From Conexibacter sp. CPCC 205762 (GTDB taxonomy: Bacteria; Actinomycetota; Thermoleophilia; Solirubrobacterales; Solirubrobacteraceae), in assembly GCF_030646155.1 (NCBI RefSeq), contig NZ_JAUTDN010000016.1, forward strand, positions 1-64,000: 64,000 nucleotides of DNA, given 5' to 3'. The notes under the pieces were generated by a model. The model was not told where the DNA came from and made no database searches. It worked only from the letters and a program-made list of their open reading frames with translations. Shown in pieces: positions 15,613 to 24,212 of the stretch. A program made the translations under genes and the position numbers. Within the stretch, counting starts at the first letter, position 1, and each line of letters begins with the position of its first letter.

Positions 15613-17890
15613 GGCCGTGCGCTCTGAGGTCGTGCGCGAACAGCTCGGTCAGCGGCGCCGGTCTGCCGATGTGGAAGCCCTGCGCGTCGTCGACGCCCAG
15701 CTCGCGCAGCAGCGCCATCGTCTCGACGTCGCCGACGAACTCGGCGACGGTGCGCTTGCCGAGACCTCTCGCGATCTCGACGATCGCGCGCACGACCAGC
15801 TGGTCCTCGTGGCTGCTCGTCAGCTGGCGGATGAAGTCGCCGTCGATCTTGAGGTAGTCGAACGGCAGCCGCTTGAGGTAGTAGAAGGAGCCGAAGCCGG
15901 CGCCGAAGTCGTCGAGCGCCAGCTCGCAGCCCAGCTCGGCGAGCGTCGCGGCGAAGGCGCGGGCGCGGTCGACGTTGACGATCGCCGCCGTCTCGGTCAC
16001 CTCGAAGATGAGGCTGCCGCGCGGCGGCGCCATCGCCTCCAGGTCTCGCTCGATCATCTCCAGCAGCTCCGGGTCGGAGACCGAGGCGCCGGAGAGGTTG
16101 ACGGCCAGCTTCAGCGAGCGGCCGGCGAGCCGCTGCTCGGCGATCGTCGTGATCGCCTGGTGGGTCACCCAGCGGTCGATCTCGGTGATCAGGCCGGAGC
16201 GCTCGGCGATCGGCAGGAAGGCGGCCGGCGGGATCAGGTCGCCGGCGTCGCTGCGCATCCGCAGCAGCAGCTCATGGCTCTTGGGCAGACCGGTCTGGAG
16301 GTCGACGACGGGCTGCTGGAAGAGCACGAACGAGTCGTGCTCGAGCGCGTCGCGCATCCGCTGCGACCAGGCCATCCGGTCAGTCATCGCCTGCTGGCGC
16401 TGCTCGGTCTCGACCGAGATCGCGTGACGGTCGCGGCCGGCCTCCTTCGCGTCGTACATCGCGATGTCGGCGCTGACGAGCAGCTCCTCCGCGCTCAGCG
16501 GCGTGTCGCCGTCGAACAGCGCGATGCCGGCGCTCGCGGTGAGGCCGATCGGGTGGCCGTTGTCGGAGACGACCGACTGCTCGCGCACGACTCTCAGCAG
16601 CTCGTGTATGACGCGCTCGGCCTCCTGCCGCGAGACGCCCGCGAGCAGCATCGCGAACTCGTCGCCGCCGAGGCGGCCGAGCACGTCGGTCTTGCGCAGC
16701 CGCTTCGCCAGCAGCCGCGCGACGCGCACGATCACCTCGTCGCCGGCGGCGTGGCCGAGCGTGTCGTTGATGTCCTTGAAGTGGTCGAGGTCGAGCACGA
16801 CGACCGCGCCGCCGTCGCCGCCCGCGGCGCTGCGCTGCTCCAGCTCGCGCTGGAAGGCACGGCGGTTGTAGAGGCCGGTCAGCGCGTCGTGGTCGGCGAG
16901 GTAGGCGAGCTGGCCCTCGAAGCGCTTGCGGTCGGAGATGTCCTCCAACTGCTTGATGCAGTAGCGCGGCACGCCGGAGCTGTCGCGCACGAGCGAGACC
17001 GAGAGGCTGACCCAGACCGAGCGGCCGGTCGCGTGGATGATCCGCCGCTCGAGCCGGTAGGACCGCAGCTCGCCGCGCATCAGCTGGTCGAACTGCTCCT
17101 CCTCGGCGTCGGCGGCGTCGGAGTGGCCGAGCAGGTCGACGTTGGCCGCCAGCAGCTCGGCCTCGGTGTAGCCGGTGATCTCGCAGAGCGCGTCGTTGAC
17201 GCGCAGGAAGCGGCCGTCGAGGTCGGCGAGCGCGATCCCGATCGGCGCGCCCTCGAAGGCGAGACGGAAGCGCTCCTCCGCCTCGGCCAGCGCCTCGGCC
17301 GCGCGGCGGCGGGCGCTGACGTCCTCGACCTGGGCGATGAAGTGGAGCGGCTCGCCGGCGGCGTCGCGCACGAGCGAGGCGCGCAGCTGGCACCAGATCT
17401 CCCTGCCGTCGGCGCGCCGCAGCCGCGACTCGGTGTGGAACGTCTGGCGGGCGCCGACCATCAGCTCGCGGAAGGCGGCGAGCGACTCGGGGCGGTCGGC
17501 CGGGGCGACGTGGTCGAGCACCCCGAGGCCGACGAGCCGCTCGCGGTCGCTGCCGACCATCTCGCAGAGCGCGCGGTTGACCTCGGTGAAGCGGCCGTCG
17601 ACGTCGAACAGCGCTATGCCGATCGGCGCGTCCTCGAAGGCGGTGCGGAACTGCTGCTGGGCGTGGGCGAGCGCGTGCTGGCCGGCGCGCAGGTAGTTGA
17701 CGAGCCAGCGGACGGCGGCGCCGATCGCGCAGGCGGCGGCGAGGAAGACGATCGTCCGCAGCCAGCGCGGCAGGTCCTGGCCGACCGACGACATCGGCAC
17801 GAGTGCGAACGCCAGCACGACCCCGGTCACGAAAGGAGCCAGCTCGCGCAGTATTGCGCCCGCGCGCGTGGGGGCAGACGTCGTCGTCAC
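15587..17890 (-). CDS. Membrane PAS-PAS-GGDEF-EAL protein (c-di-GMP turnover)
   Basis: 767 residues from the GTG at 17890. There are two membrane helices (about 15-65), two PAS domains (about 85-325, each with the repeated motif FEDAPIGIALFD / FEGAPIGIALAD), a GGDEF domain and an EAL domain. The active site RLGGDEF is intact, with RKTD five residues upstream as a product-inhibition I-site. In the EAL domain the first motif reads ELL, but the Asn, Glu and DDFG metal ligands (VNLSGAS, FEVTET, ALDDFGAG) are present. It may be a regulated bifunctional diguanylate cyclase/phosphodiesterase. The start is uncertain because GGGGA abuts the GTG. Confidence 0.9.
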   Translation of the reverse strand: MTTTSAPTRAGAILRELAPFVTGVVLAFALVPMSSVGQDLPRWLRTIVFLAAACAIGAAVRWLVNYLRAGQHALAHAQQQFRTAFEDAPIGIALFDVDGRFTEVNRALCEMVGSDRERLVGLGVLDHVAPADRPESLAAFRELMVGARQTFHTESRLRRADGREIWCQLRASLVRDAAGEPLHFIAQVEDVSARRRAAEALAEAEERFRLAFEGAPIGIALADLDGRFLRVNDALCEITGYTEAELLAANVDLLGHSDAADAEEEQFDQLMRGELRSYRLERRIIHATGRSVWVSLSVSLVRDSSGVPRYCIKQLEDISDRKRFEGQLAYLADHDALTGLYNRRAFQRELEQRSAAGGDGGAVVVLDLDHFKDINDTLGHAAGDEVIVRVARLLAKRLRKTDVLGRLGGDEFAMLLAGVSRQEAERVIHELLRVVREQSVVSDNGHPIGLTASAGIALFDGDTPLSAEELLVSADIAMYDAKEAGRDRHAISVETEQRQQAMTDRMAWSQRMRDALEHDSFVLFQQPVVDLQTGLPKSHELLLRMRSDAGDLIPPAAFLPIAERSGLITEIDRWVTHQAITTIAEQRLAGRSLKLAVNLSGASVSDPELLEMIERDLEAMAPPRGSLIFEVTETAAIVNVDRARAFAATLAELGCELALDDFGAGFGSFYYLKRLPFDYLKIDGDFIRQLTSSHEDQLVVRAIVEIARGLGKRTVAEFVGDVETMALLRELGVDDAQGFHIGRPAPLTELFAHDLRAHGLRAPAIQA

Positions 17891-18117
17891 TCCCCGAACA
17901 TCGGCCGCGCGCGGCCGCTTTTGACACCCGGACGGTCGTTTTGGGAGCGCAAACGCGCCAGGGATCGGTGCAGGTCGGCCGGGCGCGCGGGGTCTAGCAC
18001 GATTGGGAACGCGCGCTCCGCATGGTGGAACCGGCGCTGTTTGATCCTCCTCCTCCCTACTGTTCTCGCCGTCCAATAGGACGTTCAACGGAGTTCGATC
18101 GAAGAGGGAGCAAGGGC

Positions 18118-18918
18118 GTGGAGGAACGTCTCGGCATCGCAGGATCCGGCGCGATCGCGTGCGGCTTGGCGGCGACGGCGGCACAGCATGGCGAGGTACT
18201 CCTGTGGGCCCGCTCGGACGCCTCCGCCGACCGCGCCCGCAAGGCGGTCGCGAAGTGGTGCTCGAAGCTGAGCGAGGAGCCCACGGCCGACCGCGTCACG
18301 ATCGTCTCGTCGCTGGAGGAGCTGGCCGGCGCGACCTACCTCGTCGAGGCCGTCGCGGAGGACCACGCGACGAAGGCCAGCGTGCTCAGCGAGCTGGGCC
18401 GCCACAGCAACGGCAGCTCGGTGCTGGCGACGACGACCTCGTCGCTGTCGGTCACCGCGCTCGCGCAGGAGACCGGCAAGTCGGAGCGGTTCGTCGGCCT
18501 GCACGTCTTCAATCCGGTCCCGAAGATGGACCTGATCGAGCTGGTCTACTCGCCGGACGCGACCGACGAGGTCAAGCAGCGCTCGCGCGAGCTGTGCGCG
18601 AAGCTCGGCAAGACCGCCGTCGAGGTGCCGGACATCGCCGGCTTCGTCGTCAACCGGCTGCTGTTCCCCTACCTCTTCAGCGCCGTCGACCTGCTTGAGG
18701 AGACCGGCCTCGAGCCGGCCGCGATCGACAAGTGCATGCAGCTCGGCGCCGGCCACCCGATGGGCCCGCTGGCGCTGCTCGACTACGTCGGCCTCGATGT
18801 CTCGAAGGCGATCGGCGAGGCGATCGGCGTGCAGGTGCCGTCGCGCGTCCAGCAGCTGGTCGCCGCCGGCGACCTCGGCAAGAAGACCGGCAAGGGCTTC
18901 ATCGACTGGACGAAGTAG
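18118..18918 (+). CDS. 3-hydroxyacyl-CoA dehydrogenase (3-hydroxybutyryl-CoA type)
   Basis: 266 residues from GTG 18118, preceded by AGGGAG. The N-terminal Rossmann fold begins GIAGSGAIACGLA; LATTTSSLSVTALA and VGLHVFNPVPKMDLIELV carry the catalytic Ser and His region; the C-terminal domain has VVNRLLFPYLFSAVDLLE and KKTGKGFIDW. It oxidises L-3-hydroxyacyl-CoA with NAD+ in beta-oxidation or butyrate metabolism, or works in reverse. The stand-alone short form fits the Hbd/FadB2 type. The in-frame region 18022-18117 upstream is not needed. Confidence 0.9.
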   Translation: MEERLGIAGSGAIACGLAATAAQHGEVLLWARSDASADRARKAVAKWCSKLSEEPTADRVTIVSSLEELAGATYLVEAVAEDHATKASVLSELGRHSNGSSVLATTTSSLSVTALAQETGKSERFVGLHVFNPVPKMDLIELVYSPDATDEVKQRSRELCAKLGKTAVEVPDIAGFVVNRLLFPYLFSAVDLLEETGLEPAAIDKCMQLGAGHPMGPLALLDYVGLDVSKAIGEAIGVQVPSRVQQLVAAGDLGKKTGKGFIDWTK

Positions 18919-19049
18919 CCGCTGCTCCGCGCGCGTCCAGTTGGGCGCGCGCGACGCGGAGGCGCGCGGCGGCGGACAGCGCCTGCAGCGTGGAAGCGCG
19001 CGGCAGCAGAAGGACACGCGCGATGGGAAAAGTGCTGCAAACGAAACGT

Positions 19050-19177
19050 GAGAGTGTTCTCAGTCGCAGCTTAAGACTGGTTCAGGTGGTCGCCCAATAC
19101 TCCTGAGTGCGACGTACCTCACAGCAGCACCTCCTCCCAGAAGCACAAAAGCGGCCCGCGCAAGCGGGCCGCTTTTG
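19050..19177 (+). ncRNA. Candidate small RNA ending in a strong terminator
   Basis: The interval 18919-19323 has no protein gene on either strand. About 18990-19150 is A/T-richer than its surroundings. GTCGCA near 19070 can pair with TGCGAC near 19107, enclosing TTCAGG/CCTGAG. A C/U-rich single-stranded stretch (CACCTCCTCCC) follows, then a perfect terminator. CACCTCC mimics the 16S anti-Shine-Dalgarno tail, a feature of small RNAs that block ribosome sites. The 5' end is not defined. Confidence 0.45.
19146..19177. terminator. Strong bidirectional terminator
   Basis: CAAAAGCGGCCCGC at 19146-19159 pairs perfectly over 14 bases with GCGGGCCGCTTTTG at 19164-19177 around GCAA. T-runs are present on both strands. 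Confidence 0.9.
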
Positions 19178-19323
19178 CGTTGTCGAGGCGGACCCACCTA
19201 GCCCACCACGCTCCTCCTCCACCCAACCGCCGGCTCCTCTCAGGCCGATAGTGCGGTTGCGCGCAAGGAAACGTAGCGGACTCTCAGGTTTCGTGCACTC
19301 TCAGGAGGGTTGACGCGGAACGC

Positions 19324-19611
19324 TCAGACACCCGCGATCGCGGCGTCGAGCTGCGCCGCGAGCGCGAAGTCAGCCTCCGTCAAACCGCCCTCGCTGTGGG
19401 TCGAAAGCGTCAGCCGAACCTTGTTCCAGCCGTGCACGAGGATGTCCGGATGGTGGTTCGCCGCCTCCGCGAGCGCGGCGACGCGGTTGACGAGCGCGAT
19501 CGCGGCGGCGAAGTCCGCGACCTCCGTCTCACGCACGATCGCGTCGCCGTCGCGCGTCCAGTCGCTGCCGGAGAGCCGCTGCGCGACCTCCTCGTCGTTC
19601 AGTCGTGGCAT
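19324..19611 (-). CDS. phhB: Pterin-4a-carbinolamine dehydratase
   Basis: 95 residues, the usual length of the PCD/DCoH family, with the active-site motif EAANHHPDILVHGWNKVRLTLSTH. It recycles 4a-hydroxytetrahydrobiopterin after aromatic hydroxylation, or serves pterin salvage. GGGAG eight bases upstream is a good ribosome site. Its ATG lies only 12 bases from the divergent ATG at 19624, so its promoter must sit inside that neighbour's coding region. Confidence 0.92.
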   Translation of the reverse strand: MPRLNDEEVAQRLSGSDWTRDGDAIVRETEVADFAAAIALVNRVAALAEAANHHPDILVHGWNKVRLTLSTHSEGGLTEADFALAAQLDAAIAGV

Positions 19612-19616
19612 ATCGT
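19611..19616 (+). promoter_or_regulatory. -10 box for leaderless BtuF-like gene
   Basis: TATCGT seven bases before ATG 19624. It overlaps the start codon of the divergent phhB gene, and no ribosome site is present. Confidence 0.5.
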
Positions 19617-19623
19617 TTCTCCC

Positions 19624-20514
19624 ATGCGCATCGTGAGTCTCGTCCCGGCCGCCACCGAGCTGCTGTTCGCGCTCGGCAGAGGCGGCGACGTCGTCGGCGT
19701 CACCCACGAGTGCGACTACCCGGATGCGGCGCGGAGCGTGCCGAAGATCACGCGCGACACGCTGCCCGAAGGCCTCACGCCCGGTCAGGTCGACGCCGCC
19801 GTGCGCGCCCGCACGCAGCACGGCGAGGCGATCTACGAGCTCGACGAGGCCGCGCTGGTCGCGCTCAGACCTGACCTGATCGTGACGCAGGCGCTGTGCG
19901 CGGTCTGCGCCGTCTCCTACGACGACGTGCGCGCGATCGCCGCGCGGCTCGATCCCAGCCCGAACGTGATCTCGCTCGACCCGCACACCTTCGGCGAGGT
20001 GCTCGGCGACGTCCGCACGCTCGCGGAGGCGACCGACAGCAGAGACGCGGGCGTCGACCTGATCGCCGATGCCTCGGCGCGGGTCGACCGCGTACGGCTG
20101 GCGGTCCGCGGCCGGCCGCCGTTGAAGGTCGCCGCGCTCGAATGGCTCGACCCGCTCTACATCGCCGGCCATTGGACCCCGCAGCTGATCGAGTACGCCG
20201 GCGGCTTCGACGTGCTCGGCCTCGCCGGCGAGCGGTCGGAGCGGCGCGACTGGGACGAGATCGCGGCCGCGGAGCCCGACGTCGTGCTCGTGATGCAGTG
20301 CGGCTACGACGTTGCCAGAGCGCATGCGGAGGCGCTCAGATACGCCGACCGGCTGGCCGCGCTCGGTGCCGGCGAGGTCGTCGCCGTCGACGCCAACGCC
20401 TACTTCTCGCGGCCCGGCCCGCGGCTCGTCGACGGGCTCGAGCTGCTCGCCCATGTGCTCCACCCGGAGGCGGTGCCGAACGCCCCCTCCGAGCCGCTGA
20501 CGGTCGAGCTGTAG
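19624..20514 (+). CDS. BtuF-like cobalamin/siderophore-binding fold protein without signal peptide
   Basis: 296 residues with the periplasmic-binding-protein type III fold: MRIVSLVPAATELLFALGRG, VVGVTHECDYPDA, LRPDLIVTQALCAVCAVSYD and a C-terminal PDVVLVMQCGYDV. These match the cobalamin-binding BtuF-like family that often lacks an export signal. Ligand is probably a corrinoid or metal chelate. No ABC permease or ATPase lies nearby, so it may be an orphan or cytoplasmic binder. Presence of a B12 riboswitch on metE shows the organism senses cobalamin. Confidence 0.8.
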   Translation: MRIVSLVPAATELLFALGRGGDVVGVTHECDYPDAARSVPKITRDTLPEGLTPGQVDAAVRARTQHGEAIYELDEAALVALRPDLIVTQALCAVCAVSYDDVRAIAARLDPSPNVISLDPHTFGEVLGDVRTLAEATDSRDAGVDLIADASARVDRVRLAVRGRPPLKVAALEWLDPLYIAGHWTPQLIEYAGGFDVLGLAGERSERRDWDEIAAAEPDVVLVMQCGYDVARAHAEALRYADRLAALGAGEVVAVDANAYFSRPGPRLVDGLELLAHVLHPEAVPNAPSEPLTVEL

Positions 20515-20588
20515 CGACCGCTCGCCCGCCCGCTTCGCAGGCGCAACGGCGCTACCGGAAAGCGGTGTCAGAAATGCGCGGTTCCCGC

Positions 20589-20618
20589 TGGACACACTGG
20601 AACGCTCCTGTTTATAGT
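20589..20618 (+). promoter_or_regulatory. Promoter of secreted paralogue A
   Basis: TGGACA (20589-20594), an 18-base spacer and TATAGT (20613-20618), six bases before ATG 20625. The same arrangement precedes the paralogue at 21531. Confidence 0.6.
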
Positions 20619-20624
20619 CGGGGG

Positions 20625-21362
20625 ATGCTCCCCATCCGCAACAACCGCGCGCTCGTCGCTGCGGCCGCCACGGCGCTGCTGCTGGCCGCCGCACCGTCGG
20701 CGATGGCCGCGAGAGGCTCGCTCTCCGGCTCGATCAACCCGAACAAGGGCCCGATCGGCTCGCCGATCAACCTCAAGATCGGCGCCAAGCTCGACGCCGA
20801 CAGCTCCGACAAGGAGCGCGGCACGCTCACCAAGATAGAGCTCTTCTTCCCGCCCAACGCGAGAACGAACGGCGCGAAGTTCCCGTCCTGCTCGCCGGAC
20901 CAGATCAACGCCACGAGAAGCTTCAGCAGCTGCCCGAAGGGCTCCAAGATCGGCGGCGGCACGCTGCGCGCCGACGTGCCGGCCGTCCCGGTCTTCAACG
21001 TCCCGGGCGACATCACGATCTTCAACGGCAAGGGCGGCAAGAGCGTCACGATCAACATCGAGGCGCACAACCCGGTCGAGATCTTCGAGGCGTTCCCGGC
21101 GACGCTGGTGAAGACCAAGGGCAGATACGGCTACCACCTGACCGGCAACATCCCCTCCTCGCTGCAGGAGATCAACGACGGCTGGTTCGCCGAGGTCAGC
21201 AGATTCGACACGAGCATCTCCGCGAAGTGGAGAGGAACGCCGTACATCGAGTCGACGACGCTCTGCCCGAAGAGCCTCAAGGTGCCGATCGGCGGCAGAT
21301 TCTCGTTCCTCAGAGACAACGCGCCGCTGAGCGTCACGTCGACGATCGCCTGCCGCCGCTGA
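20625..21362 (+). CDS. Secreted protein, tandem paralogue A
   Basis: 245 residues with a signal peptide ending near PSAMAARG. The mature beta-rich domain contains SGSINPNKGPIGSP, FPSCSPDQINATRSFSSCPKGSKIGGG, VPAVPVFNVPGDITIFNGKGGKS and QEINDGWFAEVSRF. Four cysteines are conserved with paralogue B and could form disulfides. No family was recognised; an extracellular Ig-like or jelly-roll domain is plausible. It is followed by its own terminator, so the two copies are separate transcription units. Confidence 0.75.
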   Translation: MLPIRNNRALVAAAATALLLAAAPSAMAARGSLSGSINPNKGPIGSPINLKIGAKLDADSSDKERGTLTKIELFFPPNARTNGAKFPSCSPDQINATRSFSSCPKGSKIGGGTLRADVPAVPVFNVPGDITIFNGKGGKSVTINIEAHNPVEIFEAFPATLVKTKGRYGYHLTGNIPSSLQEINDGWFAEVSRFDTSISAKWRGTPYIESTTLCPKSLKVPIGGRFSFLRDNAPLSVTSTIACRR

Positions 21363-21381
21363 GCTAGCGTCAGCGCAGGCC

Positions 21382-21416
21382 GAAAGGGCCGGTTCCACAA
21401 GGGAATCGGCCCTTTC
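21382..21416 (+). terminator. Terminator between the two paralogues
   Basis: GAAAGGGCCGGTTCC pairs with GGAATCGGCCCTTTC (one G-U pair) around a five-base loop, 20 bases after the stop of paralogue A. Confidence 0.75.
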
Positions 21417-21494
21417 TGAAACGCACAGCATCGTCCAAAGTTCCGGTCCCCAAACAGACCGTGTTCCGGCCCCGACCAGGCGGTCGGTTCGGGC

Positions 21495-21524
21495 TGGACG
21501 GGCTGGTACACGCTCGTTTACTGT
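21495..21524 (+). promoter_or_regulatory. Promoter of secreted paralogue B
   Basis: TGGACG (21495-21500), an 18-base spacer and TACTGT (21519-21524), six bases before ATG 21531. It mirrors the promoter of paralogue A. Confidence 0.6.
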
Positions 21525-21530
21525 GGCTGG

Positions 21531-22271
21531 ATGGTTCGTACACGAGCAGGTCGCACTCTCGCCGTCGCAGCAGCCTCGACGCTGCTCCTCGCCACCGCCC
21601 CCGCGGCGATGGCGACCCAGTCGACGATCAGAGGAAGCATCAGCCCGAACAAGGGCAAGCCGGGCACCGCTCTGGCGCTCTCGGTCGGCTTCACGATCAA
21701 GAGAGAGAACAACGAGAACAACACGCTGAGCAAGGTCGTCCTCAGCTTCCCCAGAAACGCAACCGTCAACGGCGCGAAGTTCCCCTCCTGCAAGCCGGAG
21801 CAGATCAACGCGACGAGAAGCTTCAGCAGCTGCCCGAAGGGCTCCAAGATCGGCAGCGGCAGCCTCCGCGCCGACGTGCCGGCCGTCCCGGTCAGCAACG
21901 TCCCGGGCATAGTCACGCTCTTCAACGGCCCCGGCGGCAAGTCGATCACCGTCAACATCGTCGCCCACAACCCCGTCGAGATCTTCGAGGCGTTCAAGGC
22001 GCCGCTGAAGAAGGTCGGCGGCAGATACGGCTACGTCCTGACGGCGCCGATCCCGACGACCCTGCAGGAGATCAACGACGGCTGGTTCGCCCAGGTCACG
22101 TCGTTCCAGACGAAGGTCAAGGCGACCTGGAGAAACCTCCCCTACATCGCCGCGAAGAAGTGCCCGGCCGGCGGCAGAGCGCCGATCGCCGGCGCCTTCA
22201 CGTTCAGCCCCGGCGGCGAGATCCCGGCCTCCGCGTCGACGACCGCGACGAGCTTCATCACCTGCAAGTAG
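21531..22271 (+). CDS. Secreted protein, tandem paralogue B
   Basis: 246 residues, signal peptide ending near PAAMATQS. It is closely similar to paralogue A along its length: GSISPNKGKPGT, FPSCKPEQINATRSFSSCPKGSKIGSG, VPAVPVSNVPGIVTLFNGPGGKS and QEINDGWFAQVTSF. It differs mainly in the C-terminal third. The pair arose by tandem duplication that included the promoter. Function unknown. Confidence 0.75.
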   Translation: MVRTRAGRTLAVAAASTLLLATAPAAMATQSTIRGSISPNKGKPGTALALSVGFTIKRENNENNTLSKVVLSFPRNATVNGAKFPSCKPEQINATRSFSSCPKGSKIGSGSLRADVPAVPVSNVPGIVTLFNGPGGKSITVNIVAHNPVEIFEAFKAPLKKVGGRYGYVLTAPIPTTLQEINDGWFAQVTSFQTKVKATWRNLPYIAAKKCPAGGRAPIAGAFTFSPGGEIPASASTTATSFITCK

Positions 22272-22306
22272 CAGCTCGCAGCTGAACGACGGCAGTCCGC
22301 TTCACC

Positions 22307-22335
22307 GCAGCGCCCGCGCCCCGCGCGGGCGCTGC
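22307..22335. terminator. Hairpin between converging genes
   Basis: GCAGCGCCCGCG (22307-22318) pairs with CGCGGGCGCTGC (22324-22335) between paralogue B and the rhomboid gene. Confidence 0.6.
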
Positions 22336-22348
22336 GTCGTTCCGGGGC

Positions 22349-23170
22349 CTACCCCGCGAGGGCGACGCCGCCGGCGAAGGCGGCCAGCCCGACGATCCCC
22401 GCGCCGACCGCGCCGAGCGCGTACGGCAGCCGCGCGCGATCGACCTGCTGGAAGACGAAGCCGATCAGCAGGCCGCCGAGGAAGCCGCCGACGTGGCCGC
22501 CGACCGAGATCCCCGGGAACAGGAAGGTGAAGAGGAAGTTGATGACCGCGACCGGGGCCAGGCCGGAGGCCCAGATGTCGATACCGCGGGCGCGCGCCTC
22601 GACGATCGCCGCGCCGAGCAGGCCGAAGGCCGCGCCGGAGGCGCCGACCGTCGCCGCGTTCGGCTCCATCACGAGCGCGCCGAAGGCGCCGGTCAGCAGC
22701 GTCGCGAAGTAGAGGACGGCGAAGCGCAGCTTTCCGAGCGCCGGCTCGAGCATGTTGCCGAGCACCCAGATGAACCAGCCGTTGAAGAGGATGTGCAGGA
22801 ACCCCGAGTGGAGGAACCCGTACGTGATCATCCGGTAGTACTCGTTGTTGAACTCCAGCGCCGGTCTCCACAGCGCGAAGTTCTGGTAGAGCGTGCCGCC
22901 GGCCTGGCCGATCTGGCCGCCTGAGGCCATCTCGCCGACGAAGACGAGCACGCAGGCGGCGAGCAGGATCACCGTGACGCTCAGCCCGGAGCTGGCGAGG
23001 CTGGCGCCTCCGCCGACGGGCCCGCGCTGGACGCGCGTCTTCTCCTTCGCGCACTCGGGACAGCGCATGCCAACCGGCGTCGGCGTCATGCAGTCGGTGC
23101 AGATCGGGCGCCCGCAGTTGGAGCAGGCGACGCCCGTCTCACGGGTCGGATGGCGGTAACAGGTCGGCAT
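22349..23170 (-). CDS. Rhomboid-family intramembrane serine protease with N-terminal zinc finger
   Basis: 273 residues. An N-terminal B-box-like zinc finger supplies Cys/His ligands (C4, H7, C16, C19, C24, C27, C37, C40). Six or seven membrane helices follow. The rhomboid active site is complete: NGWFIWVLG, catalytic serine in GASGAAFG (S179) and catalytic histidine in GGHVGGFLGG (H226). It cleaves membrane proteins within the bilayer; substrate unknown. A TAGCGT box ten bases upstream of the ATG suggests a very short leader. Confidence 0.92.
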   Translation of the reverse strand: MPTCYRHPTRETGVACSNCGRPICTDCMTPTPVGMRCPECAKEKTRVQRGPVGGGASLASSGLSVTVILLAACVLVFVGEMASGGQIGQAGGTLYQNFALWRPALEFNNEYYRMITYGFLHSGFLHILFNGWFIWVLGNMLEPALGKLRFAVLYFATLLTGAFGALVMEPNAATVGASGAAFGLLGAAIVEARARGIDIWASGLAPVAVINFLFTFLFPGISVGGHVGGFLGGLLIGFVFQQVDRARLPYALGAVGAGIVGLAAFAGGVALAG

Positions 23171-23285
23171 GGAGGCGCTGACGCTAGCAGGGCGACCTTC
23201 AGGAAAGCTCAGCCCAGCGAGGCGCGAGTTCCCGCCGTCGTGGCGGGCGTCGCGCAGCCGGAGTGGAACTCGCTTGGCGGAGCCC

Positions 23286-23633
23286 TCAGTCCCGCTGCGG
23301 GAGCAGCTTGCGCGCCTCGTCGGCGACGTCGCGCACGGTCCGCTCGGCGAGGTCGAGCAGGTCGACCGACTGGTCCTTGCGCCGGCGGCGGCCGTTGCGG
23401 ACGCGCAGCGCCACGAGCGCGGTGCCGGCGCCGGCGCCGATCACCGTCGCGACGACCGGGCGGACCCAGTTGCGCGGGTCGCGCATCGACGACAGCTCCC
23501 ACGCCTCCAGCTCGTCGGCGGCCAGCTCGGTCAAGCTGACGAGCGTCCGCTCCAGCCGCAGCGCGAGCGCCTCCGGCGGCTCGACCGGCTTCAGCGCGGC
23601 CTTCAGCCGCTCCTCGAACTCGGTCGTGCTCAT
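23286..23633 (-). CDS. Small single-pass membrane protein coupled to an ECF sigma factor
   Basis: 115 residues starting MSTTEFEERLKAALKPVEPP. A membrane helix (about 58-77) is followed by a basic GRRRRKDQ and an acidic C-terminal helix. The start overlaps the sigma-factor stop (ATGA). Position and topology suggest a regulator of the sigma factor, such as an anti-sigma, but the zinc-binding HxxxCxxC motif of classical ZAS anti-sigmas is absent. Confidence 0.65.
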   Translation of the reverse strand: MSTTEFEERLKAALKPVEPPEALALRLERTLVSLTELAADELEAWELSSMRDPRNWVRPVVATVIGAGAGTALVALRVRNGRRRRKDQSVDLLDLAERTVRDVADEARKLLPQRD

Positions 23634-24178
23634 CTCGCCGTCGCCTCCGGCTGCGAGACGATCCCTTCCAGCTGCTTGATCGCGCGGTGGAGCAGCACCT
23701 TCGTGGCGCCGTCGCTGCGACCGAGGGCGCGCGCGATCTCGCGGTTGTCCATCCCCAGCGCGAAGCGCATGATCAGCGCCTCGCGGCGATCGTCGGGCAG
23801 CTGCTGGACGCCTGCGAGGATCTCCTCCAGCTCCTCGCGCCCCTCGACCAGCGTCTCGGTCGTGTGCGGGGAGGAGATCACGGCCGCGTCCTCGATCGCG
23901 GCCTGCGGCTTGCGCGCGCGGTCGCGGTAGAAGTTCGCCGCCAGGTTGTGGGCGATGCGGATGAGCCACGGCCGCAGCGGGCGGCCGTCGGACTCGCGCA
24001 GCGCGCGCTCGTAGTGGCGGTAGGCCTGCAGGAAGGTCTGCTCGGTGAGGTCTTCGGCGTCGTGATGGTTGCCGACGCGGTAGTACGAGTACGAGTACAC
24101 GTCCCGCAGATGCGTCCGATAGAGGTCGGAGAACTCGCGGTCGAGCTCCGCCTTGGATCTGCTCGGGGGGTCGGGCAC
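23630..24178 (-). CDS. ECF-type RNA polymerase sigma factor
   Basis: 182 residues from GTG 24178. Region 2 contains RDVYSYSYYRVGNHHDAEDLTEQTFLQAYRHY, and region 4 contains LPDDRREALIMRFALGMDNREIARALGRSDGATKVLLHRAIKQL. It directs RNA polymerase to a dedicated promoter set, presumably in response to an envelope signal relayed by the coupled membrane protein downstream. The target genes cannot be read from the window with confidence. Confidence 0.92.
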   Translation of the reverse strand: MPDPPSRSKAELDREFSDLYRTHLRDVYSYSYYRVGNHHDAEDLTEQTFLQAYRHYERALRESDGRPLRPWLIRIAHNLAANFYRDRARKPQAAIEDAAVISSPHTTETLVEGREELEEILAGVQQLPDDRREALIMRFALGMDNREIARALGRSDGATKVLLHRAIKQLEGIVSQPEATAR

Positions 24179-24212
24179 TGCATCGCAGTATCTCGCGCCA
24201 GCAGCGGCGGCG

